Source: Coffea arabica (taxonomy: Eukaryota > Streptophyta > Magnoliopsida > Gentianales > Rubiaceae). From it: a DNA stretch of 64,000 nt. The notes beneath the pieces were generated by a model. That model was given only the letters and a program-made list of their open reading frames with translations. It had not been told where the DNA came from and ran no database searches. This document shows positions 21,901 to 33,601 of this stretch, one piece after another; position 1 is the first letter of the stretch; the number at the start of each line of letters is the position of its first letter. The DNA is taken from assembly GCF_036785885.1 (NCBI RefSeq), contig NC_092312.1, forward strand, positions 17,254,001 to 17,318,000, in the 5' to 3' direction. The translations under genes and the position numbers were made by a program.

Positions 21901-24900
21901 ATTTTTCATTGAGATTAAACAAACTTCAATTATAAACTTATAGAATTGCTAGTACACCTCAAATCCAGCATCAAATGGGAGACGAGAGGCAATGTCCTTC
22001 TTGCTGCCGCTGAAATAACTACCTGAACTAAAATTCACCTGTAACAAAACATATTGTTAAAGAAAATATGCCAAGCCAGGAGGAGTTCAGATATATATAT
22101 ATATGACCCCACATGTACTAACACACTGATTTATAGGAACACCTAACAGGGAACAACAGTAAGTAGCACTGCAGATTTACAAGCAAACTTCCATCCAAAA
22201 AGTTCTTTCAAATTATGTAGAAGGCTTATACCACTTTGTTCAATTGCCAATTCTTCATCAATACTTGTTTAAGCAAGAAAGGCATTGTGAGAGGATGCAT
22301 TAAGAAAGTAGTCGTCAATTCCATGAATGGATCGATGATAAAGAGATAGAACCACATTTACAAGTCCTGGTATCTAAAGGCAGAAGCAATACAAAGGCAA
22401 CAGTAAATTCCCATATCAGCCTATAATTTATCCAACAAGCTTACAGACTTATTGACACAGAAAATGGTATGCGAACAGCGTAACAATAAGTTCCAAATAG
22501 AAGAGAAGAAAACTTCCTAATACATATTTCATTATTCAGGAAGAACATCCAATTATATGATACATACTTTGCATTTTAACTGAAACTGGACAATTTCAAA
22601 ATGAAACTACAGAGAAAGGAACTTACATCACTAGCATTAACGCCAGCATAAATGACTTTTAAAAGCACATGGTCCGATTTGATTGGTAAAGACAGCGAGG
22701 TCCGCACTATACTTGTTGCAGTACGAAATTTGTGACTGAGTGCGTGAACCACTCTAGAAACCAAGGACCAGAAGGAAAATTGTCAAAAGAAAGTCAAACG
22801 AGCAAACACTGTTGAGAGAAATGTAAATATGCTTACATACATTCATGATAAGAACACCATGGAATGAAGAATAGTAAAAATATAAAACTATAAAAGTTTC
22901 ATAGAGAAATGACAGAAATATCAACCAAATCCACTCAAATCTACAGCTTAACAAGAGCAATGAAAAAATCAGATCTAGCAATGACTAGCATACCACAAAA
23001 GATGAGCTTTTACCACCCATAACTACCAAGTGGTAATAACGCACTGCATTATCCAAGCCAAGAAGAAACTGGTGCCTGACTTTTTTATTACAACGTATTA
23101 GCGTCTGAATAAGAGGTAAAAGGTTTAACAGTCATCAATCAGCAAATTCTCAGATCTTAAGGAATTTGCAGAACTATCATTTTTTCCATAAAGAGATGTA
23201 ACTGAGTAGCCGAGCAAGAGAGGAGTAAATGCTTAGGCAAAACTCAAAAGTCCCATATCAAACTGAAATAGCTAAATGGATGATGATACCCGCTTTGTTA
23301 ATTGTTTGATGATCAAAGATAGAAACAGGATAAATTAACTTTTATTCCTAAGCCCAATAGCATCTGATGGTCTCATTCCTGTAATTAATGCCAAGAGGGC
23401 TCAACCCTTTGTACTCACATATAAATTTGTTTTCATAATATCAACACCGTCCAGCCTGAGAAAAACAAAAAAGTACGCTGATACAGATTGACAGAATTTG
23501 AGCACCAAGACTTACATCTTCTCAAAATTTTGTGGAACTTGAACATTTGATAGTACCACAGATGAAGATGATCTTCTTGATTTTGAAGAAGACACAAGGA
23601 ACTTTGCTTCCTCTTGAGGAGATGGCCAGTACTCCATTCCTCTTCGATTAGTGATCCATAAACATGCCCCAGATTTACTCTCATCATTAATAAGCTCAAA
23701 AACACCTGCCGAATTCATAATTTTGGTTTGAAGAACATTGTTTATCATAGCAGAAGAACAAATTATGAACCCTATCCACCATACTGCTTAACAGGATTAG
23801 CAGAACTCGGAATTTGTACTGAAGGAAGTAATTCCTACTTCCATTGCTTGGGAATAAAACTGAATCTTTTTTTTTTCAAAACTAAAAAAGTTAATCCTAG
23901 CTCTTCATTTAACTTTTGAAAATGATAAGGAAAAAGAAAAAGGAAAAAGAAAAAACTTGATTCCAGGCTGCAGCAAATAATCGAGAGTTTCATTGTTTAA
24001 AGGATAACAGACTATAAAAATAACTAGATGAAATGCACAGGTCAGCATTTTGAGTGAATATGTCTATAATTGCTGCAGCAGGGATAATTAATCACTTGAT
24101 CTAAGACCCTACTATTGCCACACATTGAGATACATGTCTATGTCTGTATACTTGAAGATAAACTATCACACCCGATTGCAACCAATCAGATTCACCTTGT
24201 AATGAAATTCAATCACCATATCGTTGAGACAGTCTTGCCATATACAGACATATAATTTACATGTTAACACCAAAGCGGATAATCGTATATAATCAACTAC
24301 ATACCTTTGACTACCATTTGCATTGGCACATAGCCTCCCACTAGATCAATAAATTTAGGATCCACCTTGGCAGCCAAGTCAGTTAGCACAAACTGTCAGC
24401 AAGGCAAGATTAACATCAGAGATAACAGAAATAATTAAATGATTCAATGTTTTATCCGGCCATAGTGTTCCAAATAGGATGCAGGAGTAACCACTTTAAA
24501 ATGCTTATCAGCTTTGCACTATTCAGCAGATCATTATCTCTTGTTCCTAATAAAGAAGCCAACTGTAATAAGTAGATTGAAATAACTTTTTGGCACATAT
24601 AATGATAATTAGGAACATCGGTTGGTAATTTATATTCCAGAGATTAGCAAAATATTAGGCAAAAATTAAGTATCAGAACACAATTGGCTCCAACCATTGA
24701 GGAATATAGTTGGCAAATGTTAATGGTTTTAACACCTGGCCATAAGCATAACCCATTGGTTTCCCTTGTTCTGTGGTAACCACCATTGCAATAAAGGAAG
24801 AAAATGCTAAACTGGGTCCAAGTCTCATATGGAACAGCTCTTTCTACTAAAGGAGTACTAACTCAATTCATCAATTCAAACCTGATGTCCTTTTGAAATT

Positions 24901-27105
24901 TGCAAAATATTTAAGGTGAAAAATAGAAATGTAGTTAGTTGTACAATTTAATATAAAAGTCAAAAACATGTTGGAATGAAGAAACTTGTTGAATATTAGT
25001 GCTGAGCTTGTGGAGTCCACTAAGCTTGTTTGTGTCCTTTTCTTAAGAAAACTTTTCATTGAATGAGAGTGGATATTTCAGGACAAATCAAGAAGGGACA
25101 AGCTACATTCAAATGTTCAATTTTGTAGAAAGGAAGTACAGTGATATCATAACCAGGCCAAAGACAACTTGAATCCAATAGGAGTTACCTCAGGGCAAAG
25201 CACATTAACACGGATTCCTTCACGCTTATATGGAGCCAGTGATCTACTAAATAGAACCACACCACCTACAAAATTATCTCAGTCAGACAAAAATAATGGT
25301 TGGGAGACTCTAAAATCTTCCTATCCAAGCAAGTGTACAAATCAAACATCCATAACAATTACATAGTCGAAAAAAGCGTACAGATGCTTCAGAATATATC
25401 ATTTTGGAAGCAGAACAACAATGTAGAAACCACATACCTTTTGAGGCAGAGTAGATAGGGTCATGGTACGCTGGATAAAGCCCTGAAGCAGAGCCTATAT
25501 TTATGATGACACCCGGCTTTCGTGCAGCTCGCATAGTTTTAATCTAAGAATCACATGTAAATCATCATACCACTATCACCAAATTGAATTTCCTCATTTG
25601 AAGAAAGTGCAGGATTCTGGAATAAGAAAAGGTAGAAAATTCTAGCAAATGGTCAATAACAACACACAGCTGATAAGTATGGAGGGAAACAAGAAACAAA
25701 GCTATATTAAACTCCTCCACATTTACGGCAAAATTTAGACAAAACACTGATACTCTCAGGTCACTGCTTGCATAAGATTATGAATGCCACTACATCTCTA
25801 TCATTGAAGAATAAGAAATATATTGAATAAGAAGCTAGCCTTACTTCTTGTTAAATTTTGAGTGCTTACAGGCATAACTGTGTTATTATCCTCTTCGAGA
25901 CTTAGCCTTTGGATAAGTTTGGGGAGGGTCACTTGGAGTATAAGATCTCTCCTCCATTTCCCTAGGCGGACCCCTTACTAAACACTACAACCGTATGCAA
26001 GCACACAAAATGTACATTCAGAAAGGAGAACAAGATGCATTGTTCTTTTTTGATCTCTCCCATATACCCTTTGTGAAAAAACTAGAGTTCCCAAGTAGTT
26101 CCTTTCAGTATAAAATATTGTGCTATTGGCTACATAGAAGGTTCCATGGGGAAAAAAAGAAGAAGTGAAATTCACAAAATTCTAAAATTCAATCAATTGA
26201 CTAGCAGTGAATAGTAATGCATCCAAACCTACCGCAAAGTGGGTGCAGTCAATGACAGCAGCAAGGTTGACGTTAATAGTCAGCTTCCAAGATTTGGAAC
26301 CATCAGTTTGGTCCTTATTGAATGGCACAGGATTAGCTATACCGGCACTATTTATGCAGACATCCAATCCTCCATAAGTTGTCACATGCTTCTCAAATGC
26401 AGCAGCCAAATCCCCTTATAAACATTGGCAACCATAGTTAGATCAGAAAATCCTATTTTCATGAAAGATAAATATCGACGCATGCTATGCTCCCACCCCT
26501 CCACCCCACCCCACCCCACCCCATACAAAAGTAAATGAATAAACACTTATCTGCAGCAAAAACCGAACCCAAAAGGTGAAACCAAATTCTTTACCTCTTC
26601 CATTTATTTGTAGTCTTACGGGTAATATTTACCATTTGCCGGGGAAACTCTCATTTTCATAATTAAGGTCTTATGCTGCTAACTATTCAAAAAGAAGAAC
26701 TTTTATTTTGCTTCCCAATTTAATTCTAAAGTCTGAGCTACAAACAAAGTTAGAGGTACAATTTAACACACACTTGTACTCACCGGAATTAGTGACGTCG
26801 CATTTGATAAACGTGGCTAATGGAAAATCCAAATTGGCGTGAAACTTGGCAGACTCTTTTTCAGCCAGGGATGCAACCTCTTTTCCCTTGTCTTCGGAAA
26901 AGTCAATGATCGTGACGAACATTCCTTTCTGAGCCAGTGCCAAGCTCAGAGCTTTACCTATTTGATTGGGCCAAAAAGTTATACCAGTTATCATCGCGGT
27001 TCAAGAATTAACCAAAAAGGGACTCAAAATATTCATAGAGAGAGACTCACCAATTCCAGAGGCGCCGCCAGTGATGATGGCAGAAAGTCGCGGCTTGAGC
27101 TCCAT
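18994..27105 (-). CDS. NQR: NQR-type fused oxidoreductase: SDR domain plus quinone-reductase-like MDR domain (634 aa)
   Basis: Two complete NAD(P)H enzymes in one chain, like Arabidopsis NQR (At1g49670, about 629 aa). Exons (minus): 27105-27051, 26957-26784, 26414-26233, 25543-25438, 25265-25189, 24392-24305, 23705-23516, 22753-22627, 22038-21958, 21329-21228, 21123-21028, 20831-20757, 20425-20306, 20029-19901, 19787-19710, 19533-19447, 19236-19150 and 19044-18994. All join in phase and end at TGA. The SDR half has TGGASGIG (12-19), CINSAG (96-101), Ser155 and YSASK (168-172), so the catalytic Ser, Tyr and Lys are present. The MDR half starts near 291 with a GroES-like fold ([10 protein letters not shown], 324-333) and a nucleotide fold with SAAAGGTGQ (439-447). 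The zinc-binding Cys/His set of classical alcohol dehydrogenases is not seen, as in quinone oxidoreductases. The substrate is unknown; carbonyl or alkenal detoxification is an inference. No transit peptide is obvious. Confidence 0.95.
19079..19117. repeat. Compound (CG)n(CA)n(TA)n(GATA)n microsatellite in NQR intron 17
   Basis: Four dinucleotide or tetranucleotide runs in a row. It lies wholly inside the intron between the last two coding exons. Confidence 0.75.
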
Positions 27106-27476
27106 GTTTGCTTTGTTTCTCCCAAGGACTGATTGATGGTTGGGCGGTGGCGGAGAGATAAATGAAGCGAGGGGAAATGGGCAATACCCGATGACTATTG
27201 ACTAGTATAACGATGGAATAAATATACTACACCAAACCGAAGTTTCAAAAATGTTATCAACGTGTTTCTTGATTCTGTTTATCAAACGTTTTCGATAAGA
27301 GCAACCAAAAGCAAATCAAACAAAAGATAAGGCAGTGGATCGTATTGATGTCTATGTCTGAACACGAAACACAGAAACCGGCCGACCTTTTTTGGTTTTT
27401 GTTTTTGTTTTGTGCTTTTCCCCCCTTCTCCTTCTCCGGCGGAGACACTCCAACTAATTTGGAGGCAAATAATGGC
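27106..27476. promoter_or_regulatory. NQR upstream region
   Basis: Minus-strand 5' flank of the NQR gene. No TATA box could be placed with confidence. It contains a stretch of plain intergenic sequence with a CTTCTCC-rich tract near 27425. Confidence 0.4.
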
Positions 27477-27840
27477 ACTTGTTTGGATAAGAGTTTATTT
27501 GGATAATTTATTTGAGATAATTACTGTAACACTTTTTGTGATGTGATGTATGTGAGATAAAAAGGTGATTAGGAAGATAAAAAGGTGGTTAAAATTTGTG
27601 AAGTAAATTTTTTATTTGAAATCAAAGTTGTCCAATGTATAGTTAGTGGTGTTTGGACAAAAGATTATTTGAAATAATTATTTGGAATAATTACCGTAAC
27701 AGATGTAATGTATATAAGATAAAATATATAAAATAAAATGGTGATTAAAAAAAATTAAAAGACACATTAAAAATTATATTTATGATATAAATAAATAATT
27801 TTAAACTAAATAATGGCTGTCCAAATAATTTATTAGGGTG
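27477..27840. repeat. Two tandem copies of a small MITE-like unit
   Basis: The first copy reads TGTTTGGATAAG..TTTGAGATAATTACTGTAACA. The second (from about 27649) reads TGTTTGGACAAA..TTGGAATAATTACCGTAACA. Each is followed by AAAATGGTGATTA-like DNA and a TGTCCAA end. The reversed TTGTCCAA/CTGTCCAA ends suggest terminal inverted repeats, but target duplications were not clear. Confidence 0.5.
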
Positions 27841-28298
27841 TGCTTGGTTGGAGGGTATAGGAATCAAGAATTGGATTGAGCTCCAAAATTGTTGTTTGGC
27901 TAATGAGTATAGGTTTTGAAATCTTGGAATGATTCATGAAAAATCAGCAACTCTTCGTACCCAAGTAGATTGGAGGGTTTTGATGAATCCCACATTTGAT
28001 TCCAAAATCTTAAAAAAAAATTTATTTTTGGGATTTTTTAAAAATATATACTACTGGCTCTGTTTCTATATATTAATATTTATTTATTTATATATATAAT
28101 ATTTTTTATTTCAATTTTGTTTTATAATATGTATATTATTATATTTAGTTTCTTCTTTTCGTTTGCTGTCTGCGTTTTATGTATTTTTCTTATTTCTGTT
28201 GTAAATTTGTCATATTACCAGTGTGTTCTTTATTGTTCTTGGCCCCTCACAGATCGTAATAATAGGCTTTCATAATATAGGGCCTATTTGGAATCTAA

Positions 28299-29991
28299 GG
28301 CTGCGTTTGGATTGAGTGTTTTTGTACCTGTTTTTGAAAAACTGTTTTTCACATTTCAAATGTTACAGTAAATGTAGATTTCAAAAACAACTTCAAAAAC
28401 ACCATATCCAAACCATATATCAAAAACAACTCCAAATATATTTCAATTATGTATATTTAATATGTATATTTTAATAAGTATATTTCAATTTGTATATTTT
28501 AATTATGTATTTTAATATGTATATTTCAATTATATTTTAATATGTATATTTCAATTATGTATTTTAATATGCATATTTCAATTATATATTATATATATTA
28601 TATTAATATAAATATATTTATTTCAATTATGTATAATATTATATATATTATATCAATTGAAATAAATATTATATATTTATATAAATACATTTATTTATAT
28701 ATAAATTTATAAATATATTTATTCAATTTTGTTTTATAATATATATTAATATGCATATTTCAATTATGTATATTATACATAAATTATATTAATAATAATG
28801 TATATTATATATATTATACATTTCTAATATTATATATTTATACATACATATTATAAATATTTTATTTTATTTATAATATATTTTTATATATTTATAATAT
28901 ATTTATATAAATATTATATGTTATATAAATTATATATAATATATAATATATTGTACATTTATATAAATGTACATTTATACATATTATATAAATATTTATG
29001 CATATTTATAATATACATTTATATTATGTATAATATATAATATAATACATTTATAATACATTTATACATTTATATTAATATACATAATATTAATTTTACA
29101 TTTATACATAATATTAATACATGTATACATTTATATTAATTATATTAATACATTTCTACATAATATTAATATATATTTATAATATATTAATTTATACATT
29201 TATATAATATTCATTTATAATTTATACATTTTTAATAATATACACTTATACATTTAAATATACATTTATATTATGTATTATATATAATATAATACATTTA
29301 TACATTTATATTAATATACATAATATTAATTTTACATTTATACATAATATCAATACATATATACATTTATATTAGTTATATAAATACATTTCTACATAAT
29401 ATTAATATATATTTATAATATATTAATTTATACATTTATAATATTCATTTATAATAATATACACTTATAATTTATAATATATTTACAATATTCATTTATA
29501 ATTTATACATTTATAATAATATACACTTATACATTTATAAATATATTTATATTATGTATTATATATAATATAATACATTTATATATTTTTATATGAATAT
29601 ATAAATATATTTATTTATAAATATCTATAAATGTATTATAAATGTATAAATGCATAAATGCATATTTATATAAAAATATAAAATTATAATTTATAATTTA
29701 TACATTTATATAATATTCATTTATAATTTATACATTTATAATAATATACATCTATACATTTGTAAATATAAATGTATATTTATATAAAAATATAAAAATT
29801 ATATATTCTAAAAATACTCAAAAATATGTTTCAAAAGTACCTCTAAAAATAATCCAAAAAAATCTACAGTAAAAGTTTTTCATATAGTTTTTGAAAAACA
29901 ACTAATCCAAACGAACTTGTTTTTCAGATTCAAAATGTTACAGTGGTGTTTTTGAAAAACAAACCCAAAAACAGCTAATCCAAACGGAGCC
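28299..29991. mobile_element. Nested Tourist-like MITE with AT-repeat core
   Basis: The left end GGCTGCGTTTGGATT pairs with the reversed right end GGCTCCGTTTGGATT (14/15). TAA flanks both sides (28296-28298 and 29992-29994). Beyond the ends both arms share GTTTTTGAAAAAC and ATGTTACAGT motifs. The core (about 28440-29800) is almost pure A/T, made of TATA, ATTTATAC and ATAATAT words, and holds tandem repeats. It has no coding capacity. Confidence 0.8.
29013..29590. repeat. AT-rich tandem repeat, period about 250-280 bp
   Basis: The block ATTTATATTATGTAT(A)ATATATAATATAATACATTTA recurs near 29013, 29262 and 29543. The first two copies share the following 200 bp (TACATAATATTAATTTTACA, TTTCTACATAATATTAATAT). 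The third copy is partial. Confidence 0.65.
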
Positions 29992-30111
29992 TAAGTTTTT
30001 TGGGAGTTTGTCTAAAACTTTACTGTAGTGCACTGTAGAAGTTTTTGAAAAAATTTTATAGAAGTTTTTGTATGGTGAAAAATTTTATAGAAGTTTTTGT
30101 AAGGTGAAAAA

Positions 30112-30440
30112 CTTTTTTTTCATTTTCTTTTTTTTTTCTTTCTTTTTCTTTTTCTCTTTCTCTTTCTTTTTCTTTCTTTTCTTTTTCTTTTCTTCTTCTT
30201 CTTCTTCTTCTTCCCCGTTACCTCCGCCACCCCCAGCAGTAACTCCACCGATGCCACCTCCCGCCACCCCTCTCCTCCCTTTCCCCTTCTCTTCCCCTCC
30301 CCCCCCACCTCCCTCTGCGCCTTATCCTTCTACCCCGCCACCCCCTTCCCCTTCCCGCTTCTCACCATGCCTGATTTCTTTCTTTTTTTTTCACATTTTC
30401 CCTCTCCCTCTCCTCCCCTCTCCTCTCCTTGCTTTTGCCG
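30112..30440. repeat. Polypyrimidine tract (CTTT/CTT/CCACC-rich)
   Basis: More than 300 bp of nearly pure C/T on the plus strand: CTTT, CTT and CCCC units with CCGCCACC blocks. The 126-codon frame through it codes only low-complexity Phe/Ser/Pro and is not taken as a gene. Confidence 0.8.
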
Positions 30441-30877
30441 ACAGATAAAGCAGCGAAATGATTTTTTTTTTTGGCAATTTTCCTTCTCCCCCTAACTCCT
30501 TGCAAGGTTCTTATATACTTGCATGATTGATGCTAAATGCTAATTACCCCGTTGCGAGGTTTTAGTGTGTCGCCTGAACATTCAAGATGGGGAAAGAGCT
30601 GCGTGGTGGTGGTGCACCACAGCCACTGTGGTTGATTGAGACGAGCAGAAGGAGGATTCGATGAAGATTTCCCAAGTGCAAGGACGACCAATTTTTCTGC
30701 AAAGTTTTAAGTGCAAACTACTTAAGAGGACCTCTGCCGTATCTTCTTGGTCAGATTTTTTAAGTTGGTAGGTGGCAGAGAAACAAACACAGCGGCCTGC
30801 AAGTGTGATTTTCTGGGGCAAAAACCAATGAAATGATTCTCTCGCGACCAGATCCGCCAGAGGGGAAGGGGAAGGTT

Positions 30878-31115
30878 GGTGGGGGAGACGCAGGGAGAAA
30901 AAAAAAAGACAAAGGGGAGGATGGCTGGGGAGGAAGAGGGGGAGAGGGGAAAAGCAAAAAAAAAAAAAAAAAAAAAAAAAAGAAGACCGGCACCGGAAGA
31001 GGTGATCGGTGCCGGAATCGGTGGCGAAGGTTGTGGCCGGCGACGAAGGTGGTGGTGGGGGAGGAAGAAGAAGCTTTTGTGGGAATGGAAATTTTTTTTT
31101 TTTTTTTTTGTGTTT
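30878..31115. repeat. Polypurine tract facing the pyrimidine tract
   Basis: G/A-rich on the plus strand (GGAGG, GAAGAAG, two long A runs and a closing T run). With the tract at 30112-30440 it forms a loose inverted repeat about the centre of the outer MITE. Confidence 0.65.
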
Positions 31116-31569
31116 TTGGATATTTTAAGTGTGTAGTTTAAAAACTTTGATAAGTTTTTGGGGTTCCTGTAGCAAAAGTTATTAAAAAATTAGTATAATA
31201 TAAACTTGCTAAAAAACTAGACTTCCAAACAGGCCCATAATTTGTTAATTTGGTGTTTGCAACTGTTTGATCTAACAATAAGACAGGAAGGCCAAGGTGA
31301 AATTCAGAACAAGACAACAACGGGTTTTCTGACTTTTGAGTTTTTGTTCTGCTTTCGTATTCCCTTTTGCTAATCGCTGGTTGCTGTCCCATCATCCACA
31401 GCTAAGCTACTAAATTCCAGCTTCACCACTCAAGCAAAGCAAAAGCAAGATCAACCCAGCGGCAACTTAGCGGGCGACTCCTGTCTGAAATGAAGCAAGT
31501 TGCTTCAGCAATCAATATGAGATTCCGCCCAATCACGCGATCCAATTACTACTAGATACAAGTATCATG

Positions 31570-31602
<33 letters not shown>

Positions 31603-31603
<1 letters not shown>

Positions 31604-32665
31604 GGATAATTTCAGAAACCTCCCTGAGGTTTCTAATAATTTCACTGAGCTCTCTTAAAATTCAAAAAATTACATATACCTCCCTTGTCATTTAAAATGA
31701 CAATACTATCCTTAAATATTTTAATAAAATTCTTTTGTTTGGTATGCTTAGATTTAGAATGATTTTAAAATTATTTTTTTTTCATTTTGTTTCCTTCTTA
31801 TTCCTTTTTTTTTTTTATAAAAATTTGTTGCCACTTAAATTGTAAAATTACCACTATTATTTCTAGTTTCTATTGTGACCAAATATCAAACTAATGATTT
31901 TTTTGATGAGTTAACTTTATACGTAACCCGATATTTTTTGCTAATCTTTATTTTCTATATTTTTGGTATTAAAATTAATGATAAATCAAAAAGAAATTGT
32001 CCAAAATCACAACTAAATTATGATAATCCCACTACTTAAAAAATTCATAAACTTTGAATCAATTATTTCAATATTTTATTTTCCATCTTATAAATCTAAA
32101 TCTATAATAAAATACCATAAAAAATATCATATTTTAGTGATAAAATTATTATTATAGTTGTTTATCACATAGTATGTATGGACATGAAAATTAAGCACCT
32201 TTTCCTCATAATTACGGCCCCTGTTTGGCACTTGAGTTTTTTTTTTTTTTACCAAATTTGTCTGCTACAAGTTTTTAAAAAATTTTAACTACAGTAAACT
32301 CAAATAACTTCTTAAAGTTTTTAAAGTATGCATTTCAAAATATTCAACAATTTACACGCTTCAAAAATTTTTTTAAAAAGACTTCTACAGTAAGTTACAG
32401 TAATTTTTTTAGACAAACATCTAAAAAACTCACTTACTAAACAGGGCCTACATTAGATAATCTTATAATTCTATAGGAAAATAAATTAAAACTCATTACA
32501 CAAGGATATTTTTGGATATTCATTTAAAATTTTGACCAAATCAATATTATTTTAAGGTTTTATTACTAAAACTATCAAATCAGGGAGGCATATATAATTT
32601 TTTAAACTTTAGAGGAGCTCAGTGAAATTGTCAAAAACCTTAGGGGGCGTTTCTGAAATTATCCC
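31603..32665. mobile_element. Mutator-like foldback MITE with 9-bp target duplication
   Basis: The left end AGGATAATTTCAGAAACCTC pairs with the reversed right end GGGATAATTTCAGAAACGCC. Similarity continues through AATTTCACTGAGCTC on both arms. TATATATTA flanks each side (31594-31602 and 32666-32674); the left copy lies at the edge of a TA microsatellite. The ends match those of 7020-7955. It contains a second MITE at 32216-32448. Confidence 0.8.
32216..32448. mobile_element. Small MITE nested inside the 31603-32665 element
   Basis: The left end GGCCCCTGTTTGGCACTTGAG resembles the reversed right end GGCCCTGTTTAGTAAGTGAG. TAC is found on both sides (32213-32215 and 32449-32451). Interior words (CTACAGTAA, TGTCTGCTACAAGTTTTTA) match the MITE at 44698-44913 in inverse order, so it is the same family. 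Confidence 0.65.
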
Positions 32666-32674
32666 TATATATTA

Positions 32675-33601
32675 ATATATTGCCCGCCAGACCAAACCTT
32701 AATAAAAAGCATAGAACCGTTTTTCTGAGATTTCAAGAACCAGACACCGATGGCCCTGTTCTCGATTGCTTTACTGCAGATTATATAAAATATGGTTATA
32801 GAAATTAATTATAATGAATAATTAAAAACAGTAGTATATGTTATTCTTTAGGCGGTGATTATAGATGTTAATTTTTTTAATCATTAAAAAAATGTGTAAT
32901 CAGAATATATAAGACAATTGAAGACGCACCACAGAAACCGATTATTTACAAATCAAGTTAAAATATAACTAATTTCGAACAATCCCGATATATCATTAAT
33001 ACGTAATAATAATCGCTTGAGCCCGATCGAACGCCCAACTAATCTCCCATGGTACAAATCCTCAGGCTAAGGGTACAACATATAATAGCTCAGCCGCCAA
33101 GCTATATTAAATTACTCCTATTTAATCGTTAAAAACTAACTAAAGAAACACATAAATCCCAGCAGAAGGATTCCGATATTGAGTACTGGTGCTTAATCCA
33201 ATGCAGTTGCATTTTCGTTATTCCATTCCCCAGCAGGACACACAAACGCAGAAAGCATACGAAATCACTTGTACCCAAACACGACTCTTCCTCCTCCGAC
33301 CCCCAGCCCAAACAAATTTATCACATCCTTCTTCATTACTGATTTCTAACCTCCCCAGTCTCTCCCTCCTTACTTTTTCTTCTTCTTCTTGTGTTTTTTT
33401 TTTGTTGCCCTTTGAGATTTTGTACCTCTAATGGATGGAGGTGGGTGATGAGCCTCCATCAGAATTTATGTAAAATAAGAAAAGTTTTTTTTCCTTGCTG
33501 TAGATACCTCCTGCTAGTCAATTAAGCGGGAAAAATAAAAAGAAAAACTAAAAATTCAAGCAAAATTTAGCCTAATTTTTGAGAATTAAGAGGGGAAGAA
33601 G
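32675..33601 (+). promoter_or_regulatory. ATG2 upstream region with two uORFs
   Basis: AT-rich to about 33.1 kb, then a CT-rich leader (33290-33420) typical of plant 5' UTRs. Two short upstream frames precede the ATG2 start. One is 33431-33448 (MDGGG). The second overlaps it and runs 33448-33525 (25 codons). Both end before the main ATG. No TATA box was assigned. Confidence 0.5.

Larger units (their letters stand above)
28280..31236. mobile_element. Large MITE (foldback) interrupted by a nested Tourist-like element
   Basis: The left end GGGCCTATTTGGAA (28280) and reversed right end GGGCCTGTTTGGAA (31236) match 13 of 14. Flanks are ATA on both sides (28277-28279 and 31237-31239), a 3-bp PIF/Harbinger-type duplication. 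The left arm is cut at 28298 by a second element and resumes at 29995 with GTTTTTTGGGAGTTTGTC and CTAAAACTTTACTGTAG. The latter is shared with the MITE at 44698-44913. Without the insert it is about 1.26 kb. Its core (about 30110-31105) has a pyrimidine-rich left half and a purine-rich right half. Confidence 0.75.

Noticed and set aside
30068-30448. 126-codon Phe/Ser/Pro-rich open frame
   Set aside because: It is only the translation of a polypyrimidine tract; the opposite strand gives equally long Glu/Lys frames, so there is no coding signal.
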